A DNA stretch of 64,000 bases from Betaproteobacteria bacterium (lineage in GTDB: Bacteria; Pseudomonadota; Gammaproteobacteria; Burkholderiales; Usitatibacteraceae): the NCBI GenBank assembly GCA_016720925.1, contig JADKJR010000005.1:310001-374000 (forward strand). The letters run 5' to 3'. The notes under the pieces are model-generated. The model searched no databases. It had not been told where the DNA came from and saw only the letters and a list, made by a program, of their open reading frames with translations. This document shows positions 1 through 8,181 of this stretch, in pieces (position 1 is the first letter of the stretch; each line of letters starts with the position of its first letter). The translations under genes were made by a program, and so were the position numbers.

Positions 1-370
1 GCCCCTGGCCCGCACGCGGGAATACGTGGACATCGTCCGTCAGGTCCTGCGCCGCGAAGGGCCGGTGAGCAGTCCCGGACCTCACTACCCCCTGCCCCTA
101 CCGGGGGCCAGGCGCAGTCGGCGTGGGCAAGCTGCTGAGGATCCCTGCGCTCCGACCTGCCCGATCTACCTAGGCGCCGAAGGACCCAAGAACGTGACGC
201 AAACGGTCGCCATCGCTGACGGCTGGCTGCCACTCTACTACCGTCCTTTCCATCCGGATATCTTTCTATGCTGATCAACTGAAGGATGCCCGGCCCGGCT
301 TCGAGATCGCGCCAATGGTCATGGTCAATATCAGCGACGACCTGACGAAGGCCCTGCTGCCGGCCAAGAT

Positions 371-381
371 GGCTCTGGCCC
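371..381 (+). repeat. Target-site duplication, left copy
   Basis: GGCTCTGGCCC directly before the left end. The same bases follow the right end at 1888-1898. One more base (T) also matches, so the duplication is 11 or 12 bp. Confidence 0.85.
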
Positions 382-400
382 TCATGGCACTCGGTTAAGC
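382..400 (+). repeat. Left terminal inverted repeat of IS4 element
   Basis: 19 bp, TCATGGCACTCGGTTAAGC, an exact inverted match to 1869-1887. The match ends after position 400. It also contains the transposase stop codon. Confidence 0.9.
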
Positions 401-1773
401 GTTCTCTGCGCAAGAATCAGGTCACGCGCAACCTGACGTGGCACATTTAGCAGCGGAAGGTTCTTGGGTCGTCGTTTCTTCGCGCGAGGCTCGATCCGGT
501 CGGGTCGATGCGGCAATCGCAGCGTGGCAATAAGGCGTAGCACGGTCGCGATCAGGTTGCGAATGCCATCACCCGATGTGCGGCGCAGTTGATCGGCGAA
601 GGCACTCAGCAGACGCTTCGCACCGGTAAAGCTCAGCACCCGAGGCAAGATATCCGCCAGCAATGCCGCCTTCGCCATCGCCCAGCGCACCAGGTTGTAG
701 GCGAGGAAATACACCGCAATCTCCTTCTCCACCATCGGCTGCGATTTGCAGCGCAGTACATCCATCTCCAGCGTGGCCTTGATGGTGCGGAAGTCGACCT
801 CGATATTCCAACGCATCTTGTAGAGTGAAGCAAGTGCGCCGGGCGAGACAATCTTCGGATCAAGCAAGGTCGTGACCAGAATGCGCCCATTTACCTCGAC
901 CTCGCGCATCGTGATGAACGCCGGGTAGTGTGCGTATGCTGCCGCACTCATCGCTTTTGGTTTGGGCGGTCGTGGCCATTGCACGATGTGGTCGTTCTCG
1001 CCGAGTCGTCGGCCACGCGTGAAGTCGGTAATGCGTTTTCCATGCTGGGCCATCACCACATCGGCGCGCCGGCGAATCGCGCCCTCAATGATCCACCACG
1101 TCGCCAGTAGCGCATCGGCCAGCAAGACATCACCGGCATTGAGATGGTCAAGCAAGTTTCCCAGCAGGGTTTGTTCGCCGACTCCCTTGCCTTCGCAGGC
1201 CACGACTTGATAGCCCAGCATTGCGCCACTGGCCAAGCCGATGAGCGCGCCAATACGGGCAATGGGAAACCCCAGCCCCGGCTTCTGTTCGCGGCTTTGC
1301 GGATAGGCCGTCTGATTGCTCGGCGTGTCGGGCATCGACACGATGGTGCCGTCGAATAATTTGATCGATCGTCCCTGCCAGCGCCAATGCGCGGGCGCCC
1401 GCAACTCCAGTTGCGCGCCGAGTGCGTTGCCAAGCGCGATCGGCATCGCGAGCGGCAATCGCTGCCGGGCATCGCAATAGGAGCCGGTAGTGAGGGCGCT
1501 TTCTGATTGGCCCTGGGCAATACGCTCCGATAGCCGCCGACCCACCACATCCTGGCACGCGCGGTCCGCGGACAGAACCTGCCCGACGAACAGGCGTAGC
1601 GTATCCAGCGGGCCGTAAATGCGCTCGCGACAGCCCGGCGCCTGCGTGCTTATCGCCGCCGCCATGGCATCGGCACCCAGCGCTTGATCGAAAACACCGG
1701 CATCGCCCTGAAGAAACTGCCTGCCGAACATCATCGCCTTCTGCCTGGCTCGCTCAACTTTGCTATCCTTCAT
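382..1773 (-). CDS. IS4-family DDE transposase
   Basis: Transposase of the element, 463 residues. It carries the IS4-family Y-x2-R-x3-E-x6-K signature, YKMRWNIEVDFRTIK, followed by the conserved hydrophobic stretch AVYFLAYNLVRWAM. Upstream, the segment IKLFDGTIVSMPDT holds the first catalytic aspartate and GDVLLADALLA the second. The reading frame is open further upstream to 1827, but the ATG at 1773 is preceded by a strong AGGAGG at about 1783-1788 and is the better start. The stop codon TGA is made of the first three bases of the left terminal repeat. It is intact and likely active. Confidence 0.93.
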   Translation of the reverse strand: MKDSKVERARQKAMMFGRQFLQGDAGVFDQALGADAMAAAISTQAPGCRERIYGPLDTLRLFVGQVLSADRACQDVVGRRLSERIAQGQSESALTTGSYCDARQRLPLAMPIALGNALGAQLELRAPAHWRWQGRSIKLFDGTIVSMPDTPSNQTAYPQSREQKPGLGFPIARIGALIGLASGAMLGYQVVACEGKGVGEQTLLGNLLDHLNAGDVLLADALLATWWIIEGAIRRRADVVMAQHGKRITDFTRGRRLGENDHIVQWPRPPKPKAMSAAAYAHYPAFITMREVEVNGRILVTTLLDPKIVSPGALASLYKMRWNIEVDFRTIKATLEMDVLRCKSQPMVEKEIAVYFLAYNLVRWAMAKAALLADILPRVLSFTGAKRLLSAFADQLRRTSGDGIRNLIATVLRLIATLRLPHRPDRIEPRAKKRRPKNLPLLNVPRQVARDLILAQRTLNRVP

Positions 1774-1868
1774 TTGGGCTGACCTCCTGAGGTGGGTGAC
1801 TTTCGTTTCGCAACAAAAGCCTACCATCCGAAGAAGTGTTCAGCCCACCTGTTTCCGGGGCGTCAGGG

Positions 1869-1887
1869 GCTTAACCGAGTGCCATGA
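1869..1887 (-). repeat. Right terminal inverted repeat of IS4 element
   Basis: Exact reverse complement of 382-400. Confidence 0.9.
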
Positions 1888-1898
1888 GGCTCTGGCCC
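1888..1898 (+). repeat. Target-site duplication, right copy
   Basis: GGCTCTGGCCC directly after the right terminal repeat, identical to 371-381. Confidence 0.85.
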
Positions 1899-2239
1899 TT
1901 TATGTTGGCGGCATGGGCGCGCAGGAACACAACTTTCACAAGAACCTGATGGCCCGAATGGGTTACGAAGCCGAGGCCCATCGTATCCAGGAACTTTTCC
2001 TCGGCGGACGTCGCGAGGAGGCAGTGATGGCGGTGCCCGACGCGTTTGCCGACGAAATAACTCTGTCGGGACCCAAGGCGCGGATGAGGGAGCGGATCCA
2101 GGTTTGGCGCGATTCCTCGGTAACGACAATGCTAGTCATGGGCGGCGGTGAAGCGCAGATGTTGCGCGACGTTGCGGAACTCTTGCTTTGACGCCGCGCC
2201 GGCATCACCACGGGAGAAACAGTTTGTAGAGGAACTCGC

Positions 2240-2589
2240 ATATATCAACTGAATCTAGAAGGCAAGGTCGCGCTGGCCATCGGGGGTAGCCGCTACCTTG
2301 GACAGGTCATCGTAAAGAAATTGGTGCGGGTAGGGGCCGACCTGGCCATTGTCAGCCGCAAACTGGATAACTGTGAAGCCGTGACCGACGAGATTCGCGC
2401 CCAAGGCCGTCGGGCTTTGGCCATCGCAGTTAACGCAGTTCGACGAAAATGCTGGATGCCCTGCTCATGGCGACCTACGAGCACTTCGGTCGGCTCGACA
2501 TCGTGATCAATAATGCCTCCACCAGCCCCGTCACGGCAGGGCCCTCCGACCATGGCGGACCACCGGAGGCGGCGGCAAGCCGGCGCTAA
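2240..2589 (+). pseudogene. Short-chain dehydrogenase remnant
   Basis: The first half of an SDR can be read: LEGKVALAIGGSRYLGQ is a degraded Rossmann TGxxxGxG region, and RLDIVINNAS is the conserved NNA motif. There is a frameshift near 2440-2450 between these two parts. The expected start codon reads ATA (2240-2242) a few bases after an AGAGGAA ribosome-binding sequence. After NNAS the frame soon loses SDR character and stops at 2587-2589, so the catalytic Tyr-x3-Lys half is missing. This is a truncated, inactive gene downstream of the broken LLM gene. Confidence 0.7.
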
Positions 2590-2886
2590 TTACGATAACT
2601 AAGGTCATGGCGGCCAAACCAACGTCCAAGGGGATGCCTGTCAACGCCTCCTGCCTGGGCGCTCAGGTGGTACTCAAGTGGAGCTTGGCTAATCGACGAT
2701 TCATATCGTCTGTTTGGGGGTTTGCAGCGGCTCTTTCTGGCACTAGAGTCTCTGCAATCCGATTGTTGCGGAGTTCAACATGTGTTTCACCACATCCGGC
2801 ATAAGCACCGCGGTCTGCGCGCATCTCGCAAAGGTTGGCCAAACGTTCATCTGCATTAACCGGATTTCCAGCGACAGGGACAAGAC
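2590..2886. other. Non-coding stretch upstream of folE2
   Basis: No convincing gene is visible. A weak, one-armed match to the regulon palindrome, TCGTCTGTTTGGGGGT, lies at 2706-2721, about 165 bp before the folE2 start. It keeps the left arm and central GTTT, but the right arm is degraded. No clear sigma70 promoter was identified. Confidence 0.4.
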
Positions 2887-3711
2887 ATGAATTGCAGGGA
2901 TTCCGCAGCAGCGATCGAAGAATCATTCATTGCAGACGTTCAAAACACCGCGGATTCGCGGCAGTTGCCGATCAACAGGGTCGGCATCAAGGACATCCGT
3001 CATCCGTTCAAGGTGCTGGACAAGAACGGAGGAGTGCGCCACACGGTCGCCTCCTTCAGCATGTATGTCGGACTGCCCCACAATTTCAAGGGCACTCACA
3101 TGTCGCGCTTCGTCGAAATCCTCAATTTGCATACGGGTGAGATCTCGGTCGAGAGCTTCGAGGACATGTTGCGCGACATGGTGACCCGGCTCGAGGCCGA
3201 AACTGGTTATCTCGAAATGAGTTTCCCATATTTCATCAACAAGGCTGCGCCGGTCACCAGCGTCAAGAGCTTGATGGATTACAAGGTCACCTTTATCGGC
3301 GAGATTATCGAAGGGGGCCGCTATCGGCAAACCATCAAGGTGGTGGTACCGGTCACCAGTTTGTGTCCATGTTCGAAGAAGATCTCCGAACGTGGCGCAC
3401 ACAACCAGCGCTCGCATGTTACGATCACTGCCACTACGAATCAATTGGTGTGGATCGAGGATATCGTTCGCATGGCGGAGACTGAGGCCTCCTGCGAACT
3501 TTACGGGCTACTGAAGCGCTCTGACGAAAAATACGTTACCGAGAGCGCCTATGACAATCCGAAATTCGTCGAGGACTTGGTGCGCGATGTGGCCGGCGCG
3601 CTCAACGCCGACGCCCGCATCGACGCCTATGTGGTCGAGAACGAAAACTTCGAGTCCATCCACAACCATTCGGCCTACGCCCTGATCAAGCGCAACAAGA
3701 CGCACGGTTAA
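2887..3711 (+). CDS. folE2: GTP cyclohydrolase IB (FolE2)
   Basis: FolE2 converts GTP to 7,8-dihydroneopterin triphosphate, the first step of folate (and often queuosine) synthesis, and is a metal-promiscuous alternative to the zinc enzyme FolE. The 274-residue length is normal. Family marks are LPINRVGIKDIRHP near residue 27, the catalytic-cysteine region VPVTSLCPCSKK (Cys160, Cys162) and AHNQRS near 171. The start at 2887 follows GACAGGGACAAGAC, a weak ribosome-binding site, and the N-terminal extension before LPINRV is usual. It stands alone, with dead genes upstream and a convergent ligase downstream. A palindromic operator and a strong hairpin lie just after its stop. FolE2 is often a low-zinc backup enzyme, but I see no recognisable Zur site. 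Confidence 0.93.
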   Translation: MNCRDSAAAIEESFIADVQNTADSRQLPINRVGIKDIRHPFKVLDKNGGVRHTVASFSMYVGLPHNFKGTHMSRFVEILNLHTGEISVESFEDMLRDMVTRLEAETGYLEMSFPYFINKAAPVTSVKSLMDYKVTFIGEIIEGGRYRQTIKVVVPVTSLCPCSKKISERGAHNQRSHVTITATTNQLVWIEDIVRMAETEASCELYGLLKRSDEKYVTESAYDNPKFVEDLVRDVAGALNADARIDAYVVENENFESIHNHSAYALIKRNKTHG

Positions 3712-3725
3712 GAAAGTCAAGAAAT

Positions 3726-3741
3726 TTGTCCGTTTGGACGG
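3726..3741. promoter_or_regulatory. Regulon palindrome, site 1
   Basis: TTGTCCGTTTGGACGG, a match to the window-wide consensus TCGTCC-N4-GGACGR. It lies 15 bp after the folE2 stop and upstream of no clear gene start, unlike the other sites. Confidence 0.6.
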
Positions 3742-3752
3742 CGCCCTCGCTG

Positions 3753-3784
3753 TGTGCATTCACCGCCGTTACGGTGAATGCACA
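3753..3784. terminator. Strong hairpin after folE2
   Basis: A 13-bp perfect stem (TGTGCATTCACCG at 3753-3765, pairing with 3772-3784) with loop CCGTTA. No T run follows on either side, so it is not a classic intrinsic terminator. It sits between convergent folE2 and the acyl-CoA ligase, where it could end transcription or protect 3' ends from both directions. It could also be a protein-binding site. Confidence 0.4.
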
Positions 3785-4006
3785 ACGGAGAACCCGTTAT
3801 ACCCGGCACGACCGTCACAGTTTCTGCCTTCGGCATAGATGTTGCAAGCTCAGGCCGAATCGACAAACTAACATGCGTCGCCTGACTCCCCCAACGAGGT
3901 TACCGGCCCGGTCAAGTAATTACCCACATATACGCAGGCACCATGCCAGCGTCAACTTCCCGACGGCCACAACAGCTCAGTGACGTACCTGACGCACTTC
4001 TAAGGG

Positions 4007-5833
4007 TCACGCGAAGGGCGCAAACCCGGCGCGCTCCAACGCCTCCTTCGAGAGGGGCACATAGGTCCTGCCTTCGTCGTCGCGCACATAGACCGGATCG
4101 CCGCAACGCGCGGAATCGTAGCCCTGGGCCTGTAGGTCGACCTTGCGCAACTTGTAGGTAGTGGTCATGTCCACCTGAGCGCAGAGGCGCACGAACTGCG
4201 GCACCGCGTAGTGCGGCAGGCTCTCTTCGGTGCGCTTAAAGAAGCCCTCCGCATCAAAAGTCTTGCCCGGATGCAGCACCAGAGCGGCCATGCCGCAGCG
4301 GCCTTCCTGCTCCGGGACTGCCACACCGTAAATAGTCACAAACGCCAGTCCGGGGAACCCCACCAGAGCGTCAGCCACTTCCATGGTTGACACGTTTTCG
4401 CTTTTCCAGCGGAAGGTGTCCCCTATCCGGTCAACGAACCAGCAGTAGCCATCCATGTCATGGCGGATCAAATCGCCCGAACGCCACCAAGCGTCGCCGT
4501 CGCGAAACACATTGCGCAGAATCTTCTGCTCTGTCGCCGCTGTCGATGTGTAGCCCTCGAAACGTCCCGCGCCGGTTTCTGGGCTGTCGATGACCATGCC
4601 AATTGCCTCGCCGATCTCGCCAGGCTCGCACAAAACGTAACGTCCTTCCTTGTCGCGAGGATACCTGTCGCTGCCCGCATCGTAGCGTATCAGGCGCAAA
4701 TTAGTCTTCTCCCAGTAAGGCACGCGGCCGCATGAGCCGGGATGGTTATCAACATTGATCAGGTTGCAGTTCGATTCCGTGGCTCCCCAGCTCTCGAAAA
4801 TATCCATGGCTCCGAAACGCTCGACCCAGCGCTGCCACAATTCCGCGCTCATGCCGGTGCCGGTCATGCGGCGCAGGGTATGCTGCCGGTCATCGCTGTT
4901 GGCCGGCTGGTGCAACACGTAACGGCAGATCTCGCCGACATACTGCATGGTGGTGACGCCATAGCGGCGCACATCCTTCCAGAATTCTCGCGCACTGAAA
5001 CGGCGGCGGATGGCGATGGCGCTGCCGCACTGCAGAGCCGTCGAACCGAGAGAAACTGCGGCCGCGCCATGGTAGAGCGGTAGGAAACAATAGAAGACGT
5101 CGGCGCACGTAGTGTGCAGTGTGACCTCCATCACATCGCCGACCATCAGCCAGCGTAGGTGGCTGTATTTCGCCGCTTTCGGCATGCCCGTCGTCCCCGA
5201 GGTGAATACCAATACTGCGGTGTCCCCCGCCAACACGCCGGCGCGCCAAGCACGCGAAGGGTTTTCGGTAGTTGCCGCAGCGGTGAGGGGACGTAGCTCC
5301 AAAGCAGACAAGGCGCGCAGCTCGGGCGCCGCGGGCCTTTCAGGATCGGGCCAAAGCCATAAGGGCAACCGCGCCTCCTGGTCGGCAAAACTTGCCAGGC
5401 ACTCCTCGCCGACGATAACTGCATCTGTCCGGGCTTCCACGAGCGCATGCTGCAGTGGCTGGCCGTGAATTTGAGTATTGAGCAGCGCGGCAGTGACGCC
5501 AAGCTTGGACAATGCGAACCAGATGACAAACAGGTCCGGCCGGTTCTCCATGGCCAAGGCGCAGACCTGGCCGGCGCGCAGACCCAGCACGTGCAGCGTA
5601 TGTGCCAGGCGGTTGGAGCGCGCGTTAACCTCGGCGTAGCTGAGCGTGATGTCGCCGTAGTACAGGAAGGGGCGAGTCGAATAAGTCAGGGCCCGCTCCT
5701 CGAGCCGGTCGGCGATCGTGTATTCGGCCCCTGGCTTGATGCGCGCCGTCACCGCAGCGCGCGCGTCCATCTTGGCCTGCGTTTCCTCGCGCGACACGAT
5801 GCCGACGTTGGTAAGGTCAGTGCGGCGGCTCAC
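4007..5833 (-). CDS. FATP/FadD-type long-chain (or steroid-side-chain) acyl-CoA ligase
   Basis: AMP-forming ligase that activates a carboxylic acid to its CoA ester. The protein has 608 residues, normal for the FATP branch. The phosphate loop is VFTSGTTGMPKAAKYSH, the acceptor motif includes ESWGATESNCN, and the hinge region is WWRSGDLIRHD followed by DRIGDTFRWKSENVST, typical of very-long-chain (SLC27-like) ligases. Translation probably starts at the GTG at 5833. It is divergent from the flavin oxidoreductase at 5992, and a perfect palindromic operator lies midway (5903-5918), which suggests shared control. The substrate cannot be read from sequence; steroid side-chain acids and long fatty acids are both plausible. 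Confidence 0.88.
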   Translation of the reverse strand: MSRRTDLTNVGIVSREETQAKMDARAAVTARIKPGAEYTIADRLEERALTYSTRPFLYYGDITLSYAEVNARSNRLAHTLHVLGLRAGQVCALAMENRPDLFVIWFALSKLGVTAALLNTQIHGQPLQHALVEARTDAVIVGEECLASFADQEARLPLWLWPDPERPAAPELRALSALELRPLTAAATTENPSRAWRAGVLAGDTAVLVFTSGTTGMPKAAKYSHLRWLMVGDVMEVTLHTTCADVFYCFLPLYHGAAAVSLGSTALQCGSAIAIRRRFSAREFWKDVRRYGVTTMQYVGEICRYVLHQPANSDDRQHTLRRMTGTGMSAELWQRWVERFGAMDIFESWGATESNCNLINVDNHPGSCGRVPYWEKTNLRLIRYDAGSDRYPRDKEGRYVLCEPGEIGEAIGMVIDSPETGAGRFEGYTSTAATEQKILRNVFRDGDAWWRSGDLIRHDMDGYCWFVDRIGDTFRWKSENVSTMEVADALVGFPGLAFVTIYGVAVPEQEGRCGMAALVLHPGKTFDAEGFFKRTEESLPHYAVPQFVRLCAQVDMTTTYKLRKVDLQAQGYDSARCGDPVYVRDDEGRTYVPLSKEALERAGFAPFA

Positions 5834-5902
5834 GATCGGGCTTTCTCCACTGTTACTGGGAATATTCGATTGTTACAGTACAGACAGGCCATGGCACCTG
5901 CG

Positions 5903-5918
5903 TCGTCCTTTTGGACGA
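5903..5918. promoter_or_regulatory. Regulon palindrome, site 2 (perfect, divergent promoter)
   Basis: TCGTCCTTTTGGACGA has fully symmetric 6-bp arms. It lies 70 bp from the ligase start (5833) and 73 bp from the start of the divergent gene at 5992, so it is placed to control both. Confidence 0.75.
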
Positions 5919-5991
5919 GGCCGAATTCGTCCGCATCCATCAGACTTCAACCGTCACCGCGCCGTCGGCGCGCCCGTACGGAAGGAAAAAC

Positions 5992-7090
5992 ATGAGCGGT
6001 CCCTTGCATACCCCACTCTGCGACAAGTTGGGGATCGAATACCCTGTCGTCGCCTTTACACATTGCAAAGACGTTGCCGTGGCGGTCATCAACGCCGGCG
6101 GTTTTGCCGTCTTGGGCGAGGCGCTGCATACGCCCGACCAGATCGCCGCTGACATCAAGTGGATACGCGAGCGTATCAACGGCAAGCCTTTCGGCATTGA
6201 CCTGGTGCTGCCCTCCTCGGTACCTGAAGACAAGACCGTAGACGATTTGCTGGCGATGATTCCGCCGGCCCACCGCGAGTATGAAAGGAAAATCAAGGAA
6301 AATACAACGTGCCCGATCCAAAGATCGTGCCCGATATCCACCACTGGGGCGGGCTTGACCAGAAGCGCGCGATGGACCAGATGGAAGTAATCTTCGACGA
6401 ACGCGTGCCGGTATTTGCCTCCGGTCTCGGATCGCCTGCATTCCTGCTCAAGCGCGCCCACGAATTGGGCATGCAGGTCTGGGGGCTGGTTGGAAAGCCG
6501 CGCCAGGCCAAGCGCCAGATCGAAGCAGGCACCGATGTCATCATTGCCCAGGGGTTTCGACGCGGCCGGCCATACCGGCAACATCGGTACATTCTCCATC
6601 GTGCCGCAGGTGGTAGACGCGGCACGCGGCACTGGCGTCTGTGTGATCGCGGCAGGCGGCGTCACGACCGGCCGTCATCTGGCTGCAGCGTTGGCGCTAG
6701 GCGCCGACGGCGTATGGACCGGCTCGCTCTGGCTAACCTCGCGCGAGTCGGACGTCAATCTGCCGCTCAAGGAGCGCCTGATCGAAAGCCGAAACCGAGG
6801 ACGCTGTCTTCTCCAACTGCATCTCCGGCTACACCATGCGAACCACTCGCTGCCCTTGGCACGACGCCTGGAACGACAAAGAGGCGCCGGAAGTCCTGAA
6901 GCCGCCGCTGCAGATGATTCTCTCCTCTAACTATATCCAAGCCTCACTCGATTACCAGCGCAAAGATCTGATGACCGAGGCTGCCGGCCAAGGCATTCAC
7001 TACATTACGGAAATGAAGCCGGCCCGGCAGATTCTTTCCGACATTGTCGAAGAGGCGCTCGACGTCTTCGACCGCTTCGCCGATGCCTGA
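5992..7090 (+). pseudogene. Nitronate monooxygenase-like NAD(P)H:flavin oxidoreductase, three frameshifts
   Basis: An FMN TIM-barrel enzyme of the nitronate monooxygenase / FabK-like family. The ATG at 5992 follows GGAAGGAAAA. The protein reads LCDKLGIEYPVVAFTHC and GGFAVLGEALHTPDQI, then shifts frame near 6305, where a base is missing in GAAAATAC. It continues with VPVFASGLGSPAFL and GLVGKPRQAKRQ, and shifts near 6548 (GGGG run) into GFDAAGHTGNIGTFSIVPQV and CVIAAGGVTTGRHLAAALALG. It shifts again near 6788 (AAA run) and finishes with YITEMKPARQILSDI. All family motifs survive, so the indels may be sequence errors. It would be the first gene of a plus-strand transcript with the 98-residue protein and etfB. 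Confidence 0.75.
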
Positions 7091-7379
7091 ATCTGACGTC
7101 GTCCCCTATCGCAGCGGATTCGACCCCCGCTACCAAGGGCGCCGAGCCGAGTGCGACGGCGGTCAGCCCCTGGCCGGCACCCATCTTTCCGGAAGGCACG
7201 AGTTCACCGGCACGCTGACAGGGGATTACCGCGATTTCGGTTCCTACCCCTGGCGCTGGTTTCTGCTCACCGAACTAACGTGCAAGCCGGAAGGTTTCCA
7301 GCAAGTGGCGGTGTGGTGCGCGCAGGAGAGCCTGACTCTGCTCGACGGCCCCCCGCCCAACACCATACAAGGAGCATAA
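7083..7379 (+). CDS. Conserved-looking small protein of unknown function (98 aa)
   Basis: I do not recognise this protein. It starts at the ATG at 7083, overlapping the stop of the preceding gene (TGA at 7088-7090), and ends four bases before etfB, so it is embedded in the transcript. It is a soluble-looking 98-residue protein rich in Gly, Tyr and Trp (GDYRDFGSYPWRWF), with three cysteines and no membrane segment or signal peptide. Its position between a flavin oxidoreductase and an electron-transfer flavoprotein subunit suggests a partner or assembly role, but that is inference only. Confidence 0.6.
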   Translation: MPESDVVPYRSGFDPRYQGRRAECDGGQPLAGTHLSGRHEFTGTLTGDYRDFGSYPWRWFLLTELTCKPEGFQQVAVWCAQESLTLLDGPPPNTIQGA

Positions 7380-7383
7380 TGCC

Positions 7384-8181
7384 ATGCGCATTGTCGTCTG
7401 TATCAAGGAGGTAATGGATCCAGCCGCAGTCAACAACTACGCACTAGCCGGCAAGCTGAAGATGGCCGCTGACGGCAAGACGCCGGAAGCCGCTGCCGTG
7501 CCGCGCCTGATCAACGGGTATGACGAACAGGCGATGGAAGCGGCATTGTTATTGCGCGACGCCGGTCTCGACTGCCGGATCACCGCAGTATCGATCGGCC
7601 CCGACCAAAAAACCTACTCAAGCACTGCGCCGCCCTCCTGGCGCCGATGAGATCGTCGCCATCGATCCCGCAGGCGCGGAGGTTGACTGGCACAGCGTCG
7701 CCGCCATTCTTGCCGCCTACATCAAGGGTAGCGGCGGGGCCGATTGGTGATTGGTGGGCGCCAGGCCTCCGACGATGACCAGGGCGTGGTGCCGCTATTG
7801 CTTGCCGAACATCTCAATATGGCAGCAGCAACGCTTGCGCGAAAACTGGAAATGACTGAGGGCGAACTCCGGATCACGCGCGTAACGCCCGACGGCGACG
7901 AGCTAGTGCAGGGCAAGCTGCCTGCGCTGGTGACCGTGAGCAACGAACTAGGAACGCCGCGCTTCCCCAGCGCCAAGGCCAAGATGGCGGCGCGCAAGAT
8001 GGCGCCGACGGAAATCACCGCAACATCGCTGGGGTTGGGCGCCTCTGAGCTTGCTCCGCGCGCCCAACTCCTGAGCCAGTTCGTGCCACAGGTACACGGC
8101 AACTGCGAGTTCATCCAGGGATCGCCCGCCGATGCGGCGCGCGAACTGCTGGCTAGGCTGCGAGCCGACCGCATCATCTAG
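7384..8181 (+). pseudogene. Electron-transfer flavoprotein beta subunit, orphan, two frameshifts
   Basis: ETF beta normally forms the AMP-containing half of ETF, which takes electrons from acyl-CoA dehydrogenases. The gene begins RIVVCIKEVMDPAAVNNYA, has PRLINGYDEQAMEAALLLRDAG, and after a frame change near 7612 reads ADEIVAIDPAGAEVDWHSV. A second shift at about 7745, where GATTGG probably should be GATTTGG, leads into VIGGRQASDDDQGVVPLLLAE, the nucleotide-binding motif. The net shift is zero, giving 265 codons, a normal length. There is no etfA next to it; a complete etfBA pair is at 61018-62705. It may therefore serve a dedicated oxidoreductase, or be a decaying duplicate. Confidence 0.75.

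Larger units (their letters stand above)
382..1887. mobile_element. IS4-family insertion sequence, 1506 bp
   Basis: The element is bounded by perfect 19-bp terminal inverted repeats (TCATGGCACTCGGTTAAGC at the left end) and flanked by an 11-12 bp direct repeat, GGCTCTGGCCC(T), at 371-381 and 1888-1898. A direct repeat of 10-13 bp is usual for the IS4 group. It holds one transposase gene on the minus strand that fills nearly the whole element. The ends, the duplication and the transposase all look complete, so the insertion is probably recent. Confidence 0.93.
1..2191 (+). pseudogene. LLM-class F420-dependent oxidoreductase, 5' cut, frameshifted and split by IS4 element
   Basis: The luciferase-like (LLM) family uses F420 or flavin to oxidise or reduce substrates. 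The left part (to 381) contains LLM-like stretches such as YLGAEGPKNV and ADGWLPLYY. The right part (from 1899) continues with YVGGMGAQEHNFHKN and ends at the TGA at 2189-2191. The two halves join once the insertion element at 382-1887 and one copy of its target duplication are removed. The left half also changes frame around 110-165 (a compensating pair) and near 264, where a run of three T appears to hold one base too many. The start lies before the window. I infer the gene is dead because of the insertion, whatever the status of the small indels. Two intact LLM genes lie elsewhere in the window (10858 and 36873). Confidence 0.8.

Noticed and set aside
2607..2804. 65-codon frame upstream of folE2
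   Set aside because: No ribosome-binding site or similarity; the composition looks random.
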